Part shown: positions 8,840 through 19,166 of the stretch, piece after piece
Layout of the letters: every line of letters begins with the position of its first letter
Numbering within the stretch: position 1 is the first letter of the stretch
Source of the DNA: Pelagibacterales bacterium SAG-MED41
GTDB taxonomy: Bacteria > Pseudomonadota > Alphaproteobacteria > Pelagibacterales > Pelagibacteraceae
Reading direction: 5' to 3'
DNA: 64,000 nucleotides
NCBI GenBank assembly: GCA_014653545.1
Contig: JACWEJ010000003.1
Span: 1 to 64,000 of the forward strand
Notes under the pieces: model-generated
The model's database searches: none
What the model was told of the DNA's origin: nothing
What the model saw: the letters and a program-made list of their open reading frames with translations, nothing else
Translations under genes and position numbers: made by a program

Positions 8840-9938
8840 AGTAAAAGATAGAAAACTTTTACTTCTTCCAGGAGACGGAATAGGGCCAGAGGTAATGCGT
8901 GAAGTAAAAAAGATTATTGAATGGTTTAACAAAAATAAATCTTTAGATTTTAAGATTGAAGAGGATTTAGTTGGAGGGGCTTCTTACGATAAACATAAAA
9001 ACCCCATTACTGATGAAGTTTTTTATAAAGCTCTAGAAAGTGAAGCAGTTATTTTAGGTGCTGTTGGAGGACCAAAATACGATAATTTAGAATTTTCTAA
9101 AAGACCAGAAAGAGCTCTTCTTAAGTTAAGAAAAGAATTAAAATTATTTGCTAATTTACGTCCTGCGATATGTTTTAAACAATTAGTTGAGGCTTCTTCG
9201 CTTAAACCAGAAATAATATCTGGTTTAGATATCATGATTGTAAGAGAGTTAACCGGGGGAATTTATTTTGGTGAACCACGAGGAATTGAGCCAATTGAAA
9301 ATAATGAACGTAAAGGAATTAACACTCATACTTACACAACAAGTGAAATTCAAAGAGTTGCAAGAGTTGCTTTTGATTTGGCAAAAAAAAGGAAAAATAA
9401 AGTAACATCTTGTGAAAAATCAAATGTAATGGAAGCAGGAGTATTATGGAGAGAAGAAGTTCAAGCATTAAAAGACAAAGAGTATTCAAAAATTGAATTA
9501 AGTCATATGCTTGCAGACAACTGCGCAATGCAACTATTAAGGAATCCAAAGCAATTTGATGTAATTGTTACTGATAATTTATTTGGAGACATTCTGTCAG
9601 ACGAGGCTGCTATGTTAACTGGCTCCTTGGGTCTATTACCATCAGCCTCGCTTGGTGCCAAAGATAAAAATGGCAAAATCAGATCAATGTATGAACCCGT
9701 ACATGGTTCAGCACCAGATATTGCTGGAAAAAATATAGCTAATCCAATAGCAACAATTTTAAGTTTGGCTATGGCTTTAAAATATTCTCTTGATTTGGAT
9801 AAAGAGGCAAATCAACTTGAGAAAGCAGTTCAAAGTGTCTTAGACGATGGTTTGAGAACAAAAGACATTATGTCCAAAAATATGAGAGAGATTAACACTT
9901 CTGATATGGGTAATGCAATTATAGCAAAATTAAAATAA
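8832..9938 (+). CDS. leuB: 3-isopropylmalate dehydrogenase
   Basis: 368 residues; NAD-dependent oxidative decarboxylation of 3-isopropylmalate to 2-oxoisocaproate. It shows the N-terminal [11 protein letters not shown], the substrate-binding arginines in [21 protein letters not shown], the [15 protein letters not shown] loop and the C-terminal [13 protein letters not shown] motif with metal-binding aspartates, followed by [13 protein letters not shown]. It overlaps leuD by eight bases. Dimeric cytoplasmic enzyme of normal length. Confidence 0.97.
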   Translation: MIKVKDRKLLLLPGDGIGPEVMREVKKIIEWFNKNKSLDFKIEEDLVGGASYDKHKNPITDEVFYKALESEAVILGAVGGPKYDNLEFSKRPERALLKLRKELKLFANLRPAICFKQLVEASSLKPEIISGLDIMIVRELTGGIYFGEPRGIEPIENNERKGINTHTYTTSEIQRVARVAFDLAKKRKNKVTSCEKSNVMEAGVLWREEVQALKDKEYSKIELSHMLADNCAMQLLRNPKQFDVIVTDNLFGDILSDEAAMLTGSLGLLPSASLGAKDKNGKIRSMYEPVHGSAPDIAGKNIANPIATILSLAMALKYSLDLDKEANQLEKAVQSVLDDGLRTKDIMSKNMREINTSDMGNAIIAKLK

Positions 9939-9948
9939 ACTAATCTTT

Positions 9949-10941
9949 ATGAATTTTGCAATAATCGGGGCATCTGGAAACGTTGGAAGAAAAACTATTG
10001 AAATTTTGGAGAAGTCTAAAATTCCATTTCAAGAATTATTTTTGGTTGCGTCTAAAAAAAGTTCTGGAAAAAAAATTAGATTTAGAAAAAAAGAAATTGT
10101 AATAGAAAATTTAGAAAATTATGATTTTTCAAAAGCGCAAATTACTTTTTTTGCAGCAGGAAGCCAAATAGCCAAAGAGTGGGCGCCTAGAGCTGCTGAA
10201 AAAACTATTGTTATTGATAATTCTAGTCACTTTAGAATGCAAAAAGACGTTCCTTTAGTGGTTCCTGAGGTTAACGTTGACGATTTAGATAAACATAAAA
10301 ATATTATTTCTAATCCTAATTGTTCGACAATGCAGATGGTTCTCGCGCTTAAACCTCTTCATGATGAGTATAAAATTAATAGAGTTGTAGTATCAACCTA
10401 CCAAGCTGTATCAGGTGCGGGAAAAGCTCCAATGGATGAACTTTTTGATCAAACAAAAGATTTTTTAAATAAAAAAGAAATAAATTCACAAAATTTCACT
10501 AAACAAATTGCTTTCAATTTAATTCCTCATATCGATGTCTTTGATAAAGATGGATATACTAAAGAAGAATTGAAAATGACTAATGAAACAAAAAAAATAT
10601 TAGATGAAGATATTAATGTTACGGCAACATGCGTTAGAGTCCCCGTTAAAACTGGGCACTCGGAATCCATTAATATTGAATTTGATAATCTTTATGATTT
10701 CGAAAATATTATTAAACTTTTAAATAATGCTCCTGGATGTAAAGTTTTGGATGAAAGAAAAGACGGAGGGTATATGACCCCAGTTGAAGCTGAAGGAGAT
10801 TATACAACCTACATTTCAAGAATTAGGAAAGATAATTCCAATGTTAAAGCAATAAATATTTGGGTTGTATCTGATAACTTACTAAAAGGCGCTGCTTTAA
10901 ATAGTGTACAAATTGCAGAGCATTTAGTGAAAAAACTATAA
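9949..10941 (+). CDS. asd: aspartate-semialdehyde dehydrogenase
   Basis: 330 residues; reduces aspartyl phosphate to aspartate semialdehyde, feeding lysine, threonine, methionine and diaminopimelate. The NADP-binding GASGNVG loop (about 8-14), catalytic cysteine in NPNCSTMQMV (about 125) and the histidine segment RVPVKTGHSE are present. It directly follows leuB (10-base gap) in the leucine unit. Its product supplies dapF and lysA found elsewhere in the window. Confidence 0.96.
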   Translation: MNFAIIGASGNVGRKTIEILEKSKIPFQELFLVASKKSSGKKIRFRKKEIVIENLENYDFSKAQITFFAAGSQIAKEWAPRAAEKTIVIDNSSHFRMQKDVPLVVPEVNVDDLDKHKNIISNPNCSTMQMVLALKPLHDEYKINRVVVSTYQAVSGAGKAPMDELFDQTKDFLNKKEINSQNFTKQIAFNLIPHIDVFDKDGYTKEELKMTNETKKILDEDINVTATCVRVPVKTGHSESINIEFDNLYDFENIIKLLNNAPGCKVLDERKDGGYMTPVEAEGDYTTYISRIRKDNSNVKAINIWVVSDNLLKGAALNSVQIAEHLVKKL

Positions 10942-10961
10942 GTTTAGTTTATATAATATTT

Positions 10962-11348
10962 ATGCAAGATAAAAATAATCCTTTAAGTCCTCATCTTCAA
11001 ATTTATAAGTGGCAGATATCCTCTTTGCTTTCAATTACCCACAGGATAGTTGGAGTTATAAATATATTAGCAATAACATTAATTTGTTTTTTAAGTTTGT
11101 CATTACTACTCGGTGCAGAAAGTTACGAGATTATTCACAGTTTCTTTAAAAGCTTCTTTGGAAAATTTATAATAGTAGGTCTCTGCTGGACATTCAGCTT
11201 TCATATTTTAAATGAATTAAGACATTTACTCTGGGATCTTGGATATGGTTTTGATTTAAAAGTTGCAAAGATAACAGGTGTAATAGCTTTATTAGGATCA
11301 TTTATTCTTACAATTTTATTTTATCTAATAGGAAAAAATATTTTTTAA
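10962..11348 (+). CDS. sdhC: succinate dehydrogenase cytochrome b556 subunit
   Basis: 128 residues with three predicted membrane helices. The quinone-site motif SITHR (24-28) and the haem histidine candidates His81 and His88 (FHILNELRHLLWD) are conserved. It anchors SdhAB to the inner membrane and passes electrons to ubiquinone. First gene of the sdhCDAB operon, one base from sdhD; there is only a 20-base gap after asd, so the promoter must lie within or upstream of asd. Confidence 0.93.
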   Translation: MQDKNNPLSPHLQIYKWQISSLLSITHRIVGVINILAITLICFLSLSLLLGAESYEIIHSFFKSFFGKFIIVGLCWTFSFHILNELRHLLWDLGYGFDLKVAKITGVIALLGSFILTILFYLIGKNIF

Positions 11349-11349
11349 T

Positions 11350-11676
11350 ATGCACGCTTCTACAAAAAAATGGTTATTTACAAAAATAAGTTCATTTATT
11401 CTTATTCCATTTATGATTTGGTTTATTATGAATTTTGTCTCTATTTATGAGAATGATTATCAAGAAGTTGTTTTTTTCTTCACGCAACAACCAACAAAAA
11501 TTCTATTTCTTTTATTTATTGTTATAGCGTTCTTTTTTTCAGCTTTAACGATTAGCGAGATATTTGAAGATTATATAAGGAACGAAAAAACCAAAAATGT
11601 CGCAAATAAACTATTAAATATATTTGCTATAGTAATTCCTGTATTAACTATTATTGGAATATATAATTTATCATAA
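11350..11676 (+). CDS. sdhD: succinate dehydrogenase membrane anchor subunit
   Basis: 108 residues, three hydrophobic helices, placed between sdhC and sdhA and overlapping sdhA by one base, which fixes its identity. The DY pair that forms part of the ubiquinone site is present (Asp74-Tyr75 in EDYIRNE). The haem-ligand histidine expected about 11 residues before that Asp is missing: the position holds Phe63, and the only histidine of the protein is residue 2. Haem may therefore be ligated differently, or not by this subunit. Confidence 0.88.
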   Translation: MHASTKKWLFTKISSFILIPFMIWFIMNFVSIYENDYQEVVFFFTQQPTKILFLLFIVIAFFFSALTISEIFEDYIRNEKTKNVANKLLNIFAIVIPVLTIIGIYNLS

Positions 11677-13451
11677 TGAGTGCATATAAAATTATAGATC
11701 ACGAATACGATGTTGTTGTACTAGGCGCAGGTGGGTCTGGTTTAAGAGCAGCTGTAGGTTTATCTGAAGCTGGTTTAAAAACTGCATGCATATCCAAAGT
11801 TTTTCCAACAAGAAGTCATACTTCAGCTGCCCAAGGTGGTATTTCAGCTGCTTTAGGAAACATGGGTGAAGATGACTGGAGATGGCACATGTATGATACT
11901 GTAAAAGGCTCTGACTGGTTGGGTGATCAAGACGCAATTGAGTACTTATGTAAAGAAGCGCCCAGAGCAGTGGTAGAATTAGAAAGATATGGTGTTCCAT
12001 TTAGTAGAACAGATGACGGAAAAATTTATCAAAGACCTTTTGGAGGAATGACAAAAAATTATGGAAATGGGACGGCTCAAAGAACATGTGCTGCAGCCGA
12101 TAGAACTGGTCATGCGATTTTACATACTTTATATGGTCAAGCTTTAAAACATAACACAGAATTTTTTATTGAGTATTTTGCATTAGATCTAATTATGAAA
12201 AACGGGGAATGCAAAGGTGTTGTTGCTTGGAACTTAACAGATGGAACAATTCACAGATTTAGATCTCACATAACAATAATCGCAACAGGAGGTTATGGAA
12301 AAGTTTACTACTCCGCAACGTCTGCTCATACTTGTACTGGAGATGGTAATGCTATGGTATTAAGAGCAGGTTTACCTTTACAGGATATGGAATTTGTTCA
12401 GTTTCATCCAACAGGTATTTATGGTGTGGGATGTTTGATAACCGAAGGAGCAAGAGGTGAAGGCGGTTTCTTAGTCAACGGAAAAGGTGAACGATTCATG
12501 GAGCGTTATGCTCCAAATGCAAAAGATTTAGCCTCAAGAGATGTGGTGAGTAGATCAATGGAGATGGAAATTAATGAAGGTAGAGGCGTAGGTAAAGACA
12601 AAGATCATATAAGTTTACATTTAGATCATTTGGATAAAGAAGTTTTAGACGAAAGGCTTCCAGGAATAACAGAAGCAGCAAAAACTTTTGCAAACGTAGA
12701 TATTAATAAAGAACCAATACCAGTAGTACCTACCGTTCATTATAATATGGGAGGAATTCCAACTAATTATAAAGCAGAAGTTTTGACTTTAAATGGTTCT
12801 GAAAAAACAGTACCAGGCTTAATGGCGATTGGAGAAGCCGCGTGTGTATCAGTTCATGGAGCTAATAGATTAGGTTCAAACTCATTAATTGACCTAGTAG
12901 TGTTCGGAAGAGCAGCCGCTAAAAGAGCAGCTGAGCTTATAAAACCAGGTTCAGCGCATGAGGAAGTATCTAATTCTGAAACGGACAAGTGTTTAGATAG
13001 ATTTGATAAAATTAGAAACTCAACGGGCTCTACAAAAACATCTGAATTAAGATTAAAGATGCAAAAAACAATGCAATCTAAATGTGCTGTATTTAGAACT
13101 GAAAAAACTCTTAAAGAGGGTGTGGACCAAATTAGAAAACCTTACGAAGGAATGGAGGACGTTTCGGTGAAAGATAAATCTTTATTATTTAATACTGACT
13201 TAGTTGAGACTTTGGAGTTTGATAATCTAATAAGACAAGCGCTAACTACTATGGACTCAGCTTATAGCAGAAAAGAAAGCAGAGGGGCTCATGCTCGAGA
13301 AGATTTTAATAAAAGAGATGATAAAAATTTTATGAAGCATACTTTAGCTTGGCAAAGTGATAAAAAAGTTAAAATAAAATATAGAGATGTTCATTCGAGA
13401 ACATTAACAAATGATGTTCAATATTTTCCCCCAAAGGAGAGAGTCTATTAA
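11676..13451 (+). CDS. sdhA: succinate dehydrogenase flavoprotein subunit
   Basis: 591 residues, the catalytic FAD subunit that oxidises succinate to fumarate. An N-terminal dinucleotide fold [14 protein letters not shown] is followed by His48 in [10 protein letters not shown], the histidine that carries covalent FAD. Further on are the substrate motifs [11 protein letters not shown] and [18 protein letters not shown] and the C-terminal [11 protein letters not shown]. Normal length. It overlaps sdhD by one base and lies two bases from sdhB. Confidence 0.97.
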   Translation: MSAYKIIDHEYDVVVLGAGGSGLRAAVGLSEAGLKTACISKVFPTRSHTSAAQGGISAALGNMGEDDWRWHMYDTVKGSDWLGDQDAIEYLCKEAPRAVVELERYGVPFSRTDDGKIYQRPFGGMTKNYGNGTAQRTCAAADRTGHAILHTLYGQALKHNTEFFIEYFALDLIMKNGECKGVVAWNLTDGTIHRFRSHITIIATGGYGKVYYSATSAHTCTGDGNAMVLRAGLPLQDMEFVQFHPTGIYGVGCLITEGARGEGGFLVNGKGERFMERYAPNAKDLASRDVVSRSMEMEINEGRGVGKDKDHISLHLDHLDKEVLDERLPGITEAAKTFANVDINKEPIPVVPTVHYNMGGIPTNYKAEVLTLNGSEKTVPGLMAIGEAACVSVHGANRLGSNSLIDLVVFGRAAAKRAAELIKPGSAHEEVSNSETDKCLDRFDKIRNSTGSTKTSELRLKMQKTMQSKCAVFRTEKTLKEGVDQIRKPYEGMEDVSVKDKSLLFNTDLVETLEFDNLIRQALTTMDSAYSRKESRGAHAREDFNKRDDKNFMKHTLAWQSDKKVKIKYRDVHSRTLTNDVQYFPPKERVY

Positions 13452-13453
13452 AC

Positions 13454-14230
13454 ATGGTTCAATTTAACTTACCGCAAAATTCAAAAATAGAAATCGGTAA
13501 GCATTATCAAGATAAGACAAATTCTAAAAACATAAAAAAAGTCAACGTATATAGATGGGATCCATCATCAGGACAAAATCCTAGAATAGATACATTTGAA
13601 GTAGATATGGATAATTGTGGTCCAAAAGTTTTGGATATTTTGTTTAAAATAAAAAATGAAATTGATCCATCGCTTACATTTAGAAGATCCTGTGCTCATG
13701 GTGTTTGTGGATCTTGCGCAATGAATATCGATGGCGTAAATACTTTAGCATGTATTAAGTCGCATACAGACATCAATGGTGATTTGAATGTTTATCCACT
13801 TCCACACTTGAAAGTAGTGAAAGATTTGATTGGAGACTTGACTACGCTTTATAAGCAATATGAATCTATTAAACCATGGCTAGAGACTGAACAAACTGGA
13901 GAAGAAAAAGCTGAATTACAACAATCTCAAAAAGATAGAGAAAAGTTAGACGGATACTATGAGTGCATTCTTTGTGCGTGTTGTTCAACCTCTTGCCCGA
14001 GCTATTGGTGGAATGGTGAAAAATATTTAGGTCCCGCTGTTTTATTACAAGCTTATCGTTGGATTCAAGATAGTAGAGACGGAAATAAAAAAGAGAGATT
14101 AAAAAAAGTAGCAGACGAATTAAAATTATACCGTTGCCATACTATTATGAATTGCACTAATTCTTGCCCAAAAGGATTAAATCCTGCAAAAGCTATTGGA
14201 TCTATCAAGAAAATGCTTGCAACAAGTTAA
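13454..14230 (+). CDS. sdhB: succinate dehydrogenase iron-sulfur subunit
   Basis: 258 residues carrying the three Fe-S clusters of complex II. [2Fe-2S] ligands lie in CAHGVCGSC (about 75-83) plus a following Cys at about 95; the [4Fe-4S] and [3Fe-4S] ligands lie in [12 protein letters not shown] (about 173-184) and in [17 protein letters not shown] near 232. All expected cysteines are present. Last gene of sdhCDAB; the next gene starts 23 bases downstream. Confidence 0.97.
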   Translation: MVQFNLPQNSKIEIGKHYQDKTNSKNIKKVNVYRWDPSSGQNPRIDTFEVDMDNCGPKVLDILFKIKNEIDPSLTFRRSCAHGVCGSCAMNIDGVNTLACIKSHTDINGDLNVYPLPHLKVVKDLIGDLTTLYKQYESIKPWLETEQTGEEKAELQQSQKDREKLDGYYECILCACCSTSCPSYWWNGEKYLGPAVLLQAYRWIQDSRDGNKKERLKKVADELKLYRCHTIMNCTNSCPKGLNPAKAIGSIKKMLATS

Positions 14231-14253
14231 AACCTTATTTATTCAATATCTTC

Positions 14254-15747
14254 ATGAAAACTATCAAACACTTTGTTGACGGTAAATCGTTCATTGGAGA
14301 GTCAAAAAGATTTGGAAAAGTATTCAACCCTGCAACAGGTGAACAAAGTGCAGAGGTTAATCTAGCAACTAAAGAGGATGTAAATACAGCAGTGGCCAAT
14401 GCTCAAAAAGCATTCGAGTCATGGTCAAACAAACCACCTCTACAGAGAGCAAGGGTTATGTTCAAATTTAAAGAATTAATCGAAAAAAATTCAGATGAGC
14501 TTACAAAAATTATAGTGGCAGAACATGGAAAAGTTTATGAGGATGCAAGAGGCTCATTAACTAGAGGTTTAGAAGTAGTAGAGTACGCTTGCGGCATTCC
14601 ACAAATGCTCAAAGGCGAGTTTACTGAAAATGTTGGATCAAATGTGGATAGTTGGTCTATTCGACAACCTTTAGGAGTTTGTGCAGGAATTACACCTTTT
14701 AACTTTCCAGCAATGGTTCCAATGTGGATGTTTCCAATGGCTATTGCATGTGGAAATACATTTATTTTAAAACCATCTGAAAAAGATCCATCATGCTCTA
14801 TGCGACTAGCAGAACTTTTAAAAGAAGCAGGCCTCCCAGATGGAGTTTTTAATGTTGTAAATGGAGATAAAGAAGCAGTTGATGCTTTGATAAACAATAA
14901 AGATGTTGTTGCAATGAGCTTTGTGGGTTCAACACCAATTGCGAAATATATTTATGAAAATTGTGCTAAAAATGAAAAAAGAGTCCAAGCTCTTGGCGGA
15001 GCTAAAAACCACTGCGTGGTTATGCCTGACTGTGATTTAGATCAAGCGGTAAATGGATTAATGGGAGCTGCTTACGGATCAGCTGGTGAGAGATGTATGG
15101 CTCAATCAGTTGCGGTAGCAGTTGGAAGTATTGGAGATAGATTAGTAAATTCATTAGCAAAAAAAGTTGAGATACTTAAAGTAGGTCCAGGAATGGATAA
15201 GCAATCTGAAATGGGGCCATTGGTTACAAAAGAACATTTAGCAAAAGTTAAAAATTATGTTGACATTGGTGAGAAAGAAGGAGCTAAGCTAATAGTTGAT
15301 GGAAGAAATTTTAAGCTACAGGGATATGAAAATGGATATTATATCGGTGGATGCTTATTTGATAATGTAACAAAAGATATGAGAATTTATAAAGAAGAAA
15401 TATTTGGGCCAGTTTTATCTGTAATCAGAGCAAAAGATTTTGATGAAGCACTTAAACTAGTTAATGAGCACGAATTCGGAAATGGTGTAAGTATTTTCAC
15501 AAGAGATGGAGACTCAGGCAGAACATTCTCAAGCAAAGCCAAAATTGGAATGGTAGGAATAAATATACCTATACCAGTGCCTATGGCATTTCATAGTTTT
15601 GGAGGGTGGAAGAGATCCTTATTTGGCGATCAACATATGCATGGCCCCGAGGGAGTAAGATTTTATACAAAATTAAAAACCATTACATCAAGATGGCCAT
15701 CAGGAATGAGATCTGATCCTGAATTTGTGATGCCTACAATGAAATAA
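14254..15747 (+). CDS. mmsA: CoA-acylating methylmalonate-semialdehyde dehydrogenase
   Basis: 497 residues of the aldehyde dehydrogenase superfamily. The N-terminal HFVDGKSF, GVCAGITPFNFPAMVPMWM and catalytic Cys in GSAGERCMAQS fit the MmsA/IolA group, which turns methylmalonate or malonate semialdehyde into propionyl- or acetyl-CoA (valine, inositol, beta-alanine breakdown). The frame is open 90 bases further upstream into sdhB, but that extension would be sdhB sequence read out of frame, so the ATG at 14254 is chosen. Placement between sdhB and mdh suggests joint expression with the TCA genes. Confidence 0.9.
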   Translation: MKTIKHFVDGKSFIGESKRFGKVFNPATGEQSAEVNLATKEDVNTAVANAQKAFESWSNKPPLQRARVMFKFKELIEKNSDELTKIIVAEHGKVYEDARGSLTRGLEVVEYACGIPQMLKGEFTENVGSNVDSWSIRQPLGVCAGITPFNFPAMVPMWMFPMAIACGNTFILKPSEKDPSCSMRLAELLKEAGLPDGVFNVVNGDKEAVDALINNKDVVAMSFVGSTPIAKYIYENCAKNEKRVQALGGAKNHCVVMPDCDLDQAVNGLMGAAYGSAGERCMAQSVAVAVGSIGDRLVNSLAKKVEILKVGPGMDKQSEMGPLVTKEHLAKVKNYVDIGEKEGAKLIVDGRNFKLQGYENGYYIGGCLFDNVTKDMRIYKEEIFGPVLSVIRAKDFDEALKLVNEHEFGNGVSIFTRDGDSGRTFSSKAKIGMVGINIPIPVPMAFHSFGGWKRSLFGDQHMHGPEGVRFYTKLKTITSRWPSGMRSDPEFVMPTMK

Positions 15748-15762
15748 ATTAAAAGGAAATAA

Positions 15763-16723
15763 ATGAAAAAAAAAAATTACATTAATTGGAGCAGGACAAA
15801 TAGGAGGAACTTTAGCCCATCTTATTGCTTTGAAAGATTTAGCCGATGTTGTTTTATTTGATGTTGCAGCAGGAATAGCTAAAGGAAAAGCTTTAGATAT
15901 TGCGCAATCTTCACCGGTAGATGGATTTAGTATAAATTTATCCGGATCTGATAATTATGAAGATACAAAAAATTCAGATGTAATAATTATTACCGCCGGA
16001 GTTCCTAGAAAACCCGGGATGACAAGAGATGACTTACTTGGGATAAATCTTAAAATCATAAAACAAGTCGCAGAAGGAATAAAAAAAACATCACCGAATG
16101 CTTTTGTTATATGCATCACAAATCCTTTAGATGTAATTGTGATGGCGCTACAAAAATATTCAGGCTTGCCTAAAAATAAAGTGGTAGGAATGGCGGGTAT
16201 ATTAGATTCTTCTAGATTTATTTATTTTTTATCTCAAGAATTAAAAGTTCCAGTACAAAAGATAAAATCTTTTGTATTAGGAGGCCATGGAGATAGTATG
16301 GTTGCCATGCTAGGTGCAACAGAAGTTGATGGTAAAAAAATTACTGAACTCGTAAAAGAGGGAAAAATATCAAAAGAAAAATTAAAACTAATAATTGATC
16401 GTACTAAAAAAGGCGGTGCTGAAATTGTGAAATATCTTGAAAAAGGTTCTGCATTTTACGCACCTGCTGCTTCCGGAGTGGAGATGGCAGAGTCTTATCT
16501 TAATAATTCAAAAAAACAATTACCTTGCGCAGTTCATTTAAATGGTGAATACAAAACTAAAGATATTTATGCAGGTGTGCCAGTAATCATTGGTTCCAAT
16601 GGTGTGGAAAAAATTATTGAATTAGATCTATCACCAGAGGAAAAAGAAAATTTTCAGAGTTCAGTTAAAGCAGTTAGAGAATTATTTGATGCTGCAAAAA
16701 AAATAGATCCAGACTTAAATTAA
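15763..16723 (+). CDS. mdh: malate dehydrogenase, apparent +1 frameshift at its start
   Basis: NAD-dependent malate dehydrogenase of about 319 residues. After the start come the Rossmann loop [18 protein letters not shown] (substrate arginines), ITNPLD and the catalytic histidine in GGHGDSMV. The ATG at 15763, preceded by AAAAGGAAATAA as ribosome site, is followed by 11 adenines, and the conserved frame (ITLIGAGQ from 15776) is one base out of register with it; a TGA at 15764-15766 closes that frame upstream. Ten adenines would give a normal N-terminus MKKKITLIG. The first in-frame alternative, TTG at 15830, would remove the NAD-binding loop. Either a one-base sequence error or real slippage. 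Followed by the convergent methyltransferase gene. Confidence 0.88.
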
Positions 16724-17520
16724 TTTTTAATTAAAACAATTTTATAAGCTAGTGAAAAAATCTTAGGAAATAAGAAACTCAAAAACTTGTCTAAATATAT
16801 TAACAATTTAAGAAAAAAAAAATTCATTGGAATATAAAAAGTTTTTGAGGTGACACCACCAGAATTTAAAAATAATGTGCATTCACATAATTTTTTATAT
16901 TTTATTTTAAATTTACTTCCCAAATAGTAATTGAATTTTTTTTCATCATTAAAAATTAGATATGGTATAGCACTATTACCTGACCAAAGATCATTGATGT
17001 CAGTCGCAGGTTCTTTAGAGTTCCAGACGTTTTTAGTGAAGTCAAATCCTTCATGCCTCATCAAAATTAAAATAGACTGAAGCAAGACAGAACAATGGGC
17101 ATCAAAAATAATTAATTTTCCTTTATTTTTAAGAATTCGATGCATTTCTTCGAAAAATTTTAACGGATATGGAAGATGATGAATCATATTGGATGAAATA
17201 ATGAAATCGAAAGAATTATTTTTAAAACCAGTACTTTGCGCATCTATATTTTTGTAGTCTAAATGACTATGATTTGAAAAATCACTTATTTTAAAATTTT
17301 GATTATTTATAAATTTTTTCGAAAATCCTGCTGCAGCACCTACTTCAATGCCAGCTTCATTTTCATTAATAAATTCATTCATCCAAGAAAATCTCTCTTT
17401 TAGAAGCATGAAAAGATTTTTATTTTTATCAAAGTTAATCAATGAAAAAGAAACATCTCCCTCATTTTTCATTCTGTTTTCAGAGTGTAAAAATTTGATT
17501 TTATCTTTTATTTTTATCAT
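16720..17520 (-). CDS. class I SAM-dependent methyltransferase
   Basis: 266 residues. Motif I reads [13 protein letters not shown] (about 57-69), followed by an aspartate strand, and the type-11 methyltransferase segment [23 protein letters not shown] near 110-130, so the Rossmann methyltransferase fold is convincing. The C-terminal 60 residues are hydrophobic and lysine-rich, possibly contacting the membrane. The substrate is unknown. It is convergent with mdh (four-base overlap) and neighbours a large membrane protein and a glycosyltransferase, so a role in cell-surface glycan or lipid modification is likely. It is very A+T-rich compared with the flanking TCA genes. Confidence 0.8.
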   Translation of the reverse strand: MIKIKDKIKFLHSENRMKNEGDVSFSLINFDKNKNLFMLLKERFSWMNEFINENEAGIEVGAAAGFSKKFINNQNFKISDFSNHSHLDYKNIDAQSTGFKNNSFDFIISSNMIHHLPYPLKFFEEMHRILKNKGKLIIFDAHCSVLLQSILILMRHEGFDFTKNVWNSKEPATDINDLWSGNSAIPYLIFNDEKKFNYYLGSKFKIKYKKLCECTLFLNSGGVTSKTFYIPMNFFFLKLLIYLDKFLSFLFPKIFSLAYKIVLIKN

Positions 17521-17561
17521 AAAGATTTTGAATAGTTTAATTTCATGATAATAGGACTATA

Positions 17562-19166
17562 ATGAATTTTTATAACATTAAAATAAAATATTTATTTTAC
17601 ATTTTTCTAGGCATATATTCATTTTATGTAAATTATTTTTTTTCAAATAAAGGTTTATTCCCGATAGATACTTTTTCATTTTTTGATACAGGGTATTTAA
17701 TTACACAAGGACTGCACCCAATTAAAGATATTTGGGTTATATCAGGTATTTTTATAGATTATTTACAGGCTATATATTTCTTATTATTTGGGTTCAATTG
17801 GAACGCATACGTATTCCACGCATCATCTTTAAATATGATTTTGTGTTTATTTTTTTTTTATTTTCTAAATAATTTTAATAAAAACTTTTATATTAATTTA
17901 CTTTTAAGCTTTAGCGTTGCTACTTTATGTTATCCAGTAGCAGGGACACCTTTCCCTTACCAACATTCCTTTATATTAAGCCTTATTTCATTAATGATTT
18001 TTTATCTAGCAATTAGAAAGGAAAATAGAATTTATTGGTTAACTCTTCCTATTGTTATGCTTTTATCTTTTGCAAGCATGCAGATGCCATCAGGGATAAT
18101 TAATGTAATTTTATTGATTTTTATTTCATTATATTACTACAAATTTGAAAAATTTTTTTTAATTTCTTTTACAAGAGGAGTAATCTTTTGTGTTTTATTA
18201 ATAATTTTCTATATTTTAATTGTTAAAATAAACTTAAAAGATTTATTAATGCAACTTGTATTATTTCCTTTTTCTTTAGGAGAGGGAAGAATAACTGGTA
18301 ATTCAGATTCATATGAATCAGCGAATTTGCTAAAAAAATTTACAATAAGGGGCACTTTTGGTCACTTTAAATTCATATTTTTTTTTATATTCGCTAATTT
18401 AATATCGACAATTATATATATAAAAAAAAAATCAAATAAATTTGATAAAATTGTATTTTTGAATTTTTTTATAATACTATGTAGTCTTGGATTTATTTTC
18501 CATCAACTCATAACAGCAAATCAAACATTTATTTTTTCTTTAATACCAATCCTTTGTGGACTGTTTATAATTCAATTAAATGATTTTTTTAAAATTAAAA
18601 ATAGAATAATAAATACTTCAATCATCTTGCTAATAACCCTTATAACAATAAAGTATCACTACGATTATAATGTGGACAGAAAATTTATGGATTTGCAAAA
18701 TACAGATTTTAGTAATTCAATTAAAGCAAACACGCTTGATACAAAATTTAATAAACTTCAATGGATAACACCGTTTTATTATAAAAAAAATCCTAGTGAG
18801 GAATTAGAACTCTTGAGAAAAACAAAAAAAATAATTTCAAAAGATAAACCTGAAGAAATTATTTTAATTACAAATTATCAGTTTTTTTCTTTATTACTAG
18901 AAAAAAAATTCAATATCTTAAATCGCTGGTATTTTCCTAAAAATAATACTCATCCAACATCTAAAGAAAATAAATACTACGATTATTATTTGGAGAAGCA
19001 ACAAAATTTAATTATTGATAAGAAAATCAAAAAAATTTATTTAGTAAACTCTTATCCTGATGAATTTTCATTTATTAGCATAAAAGATCTTTTGAAAGAA
19101 AAATGTTACAATAAAGAAAAGTATAACAAAATGTTAACTTTAATAGAAATAGTGTCTTGTAATTAA
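17562..19166 (+). CDS. multi-spanning membrane protein, GT-C glycosyltransferase-like
   Basis: 534 residues. Residues 1 to about 350 contain around ten membrane helices, rich in Phe, Ile and Leu. The last 180 residues are hydrophilic and probably periplasmic. Early in the protein a DTFSFFDTGYLITQG segment is followed by HPIKDIW, reminiscent of the acidic first loop of GT-C enzymes that use lipid-linked sugars, but no definite family motif is seen. The adjoining GT2 enzyme and methyltransferase support a role in surface glycan assembly. Function is inferred from architecture and context only. Confidence 0.65.
   Translation: MNFYNIKIKYLFYIFLGIYSFYVNYFFSNKGLFPIDTFSFFDTGYLITQGLHPIKDIWVISGIFIDYLQAIYFLLFGFNWNAYVFHASSLNMILCLFFFYFLNNFNKNFYINLLLSFSVATLCYPVAGTPFPYQHSFILSLISLMIFYLAIRKENRIYWLTLPIVMLLSFASMQMPSGIINVILLIFISLYYYKFEKFFLISFTRGVIFCVLLIIFYILIVKINLKDLLMQLVLFPFSLGEGRITGNSDSYESANLLKKFTIRGTFGHFKFIFFFIFANLISTIIYIKKKSNKFDKIVFLNFFIILCSLGFIFHQLITANQTFIFSLIPILCGLFIIQLNDFFKIKNRIINTSIILLITLITIKYHYDYNVDRKFMDLQNTDFSNSIKANTLDTKFNKLQWITPFYYKKNPSEELELLRKTKKIISKDKPEEIILITNYQFFSLLLEKKFNILNRWYFPKNNTHPTSKENKYYDYYLEKQQNLIIDKKIKKIYLVNSYPDEFSFISIKDLLKEKCYNKEKYNKMLTLIEIVSCN

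Noticed and set aside
14164-14253. 30-residue N-terminal extension of the mmsA-like gene
   Set aside because: It would reuse the sdhB 3' end in another frame and matches nothing in the family; the ATG at 14254 is the normal start.
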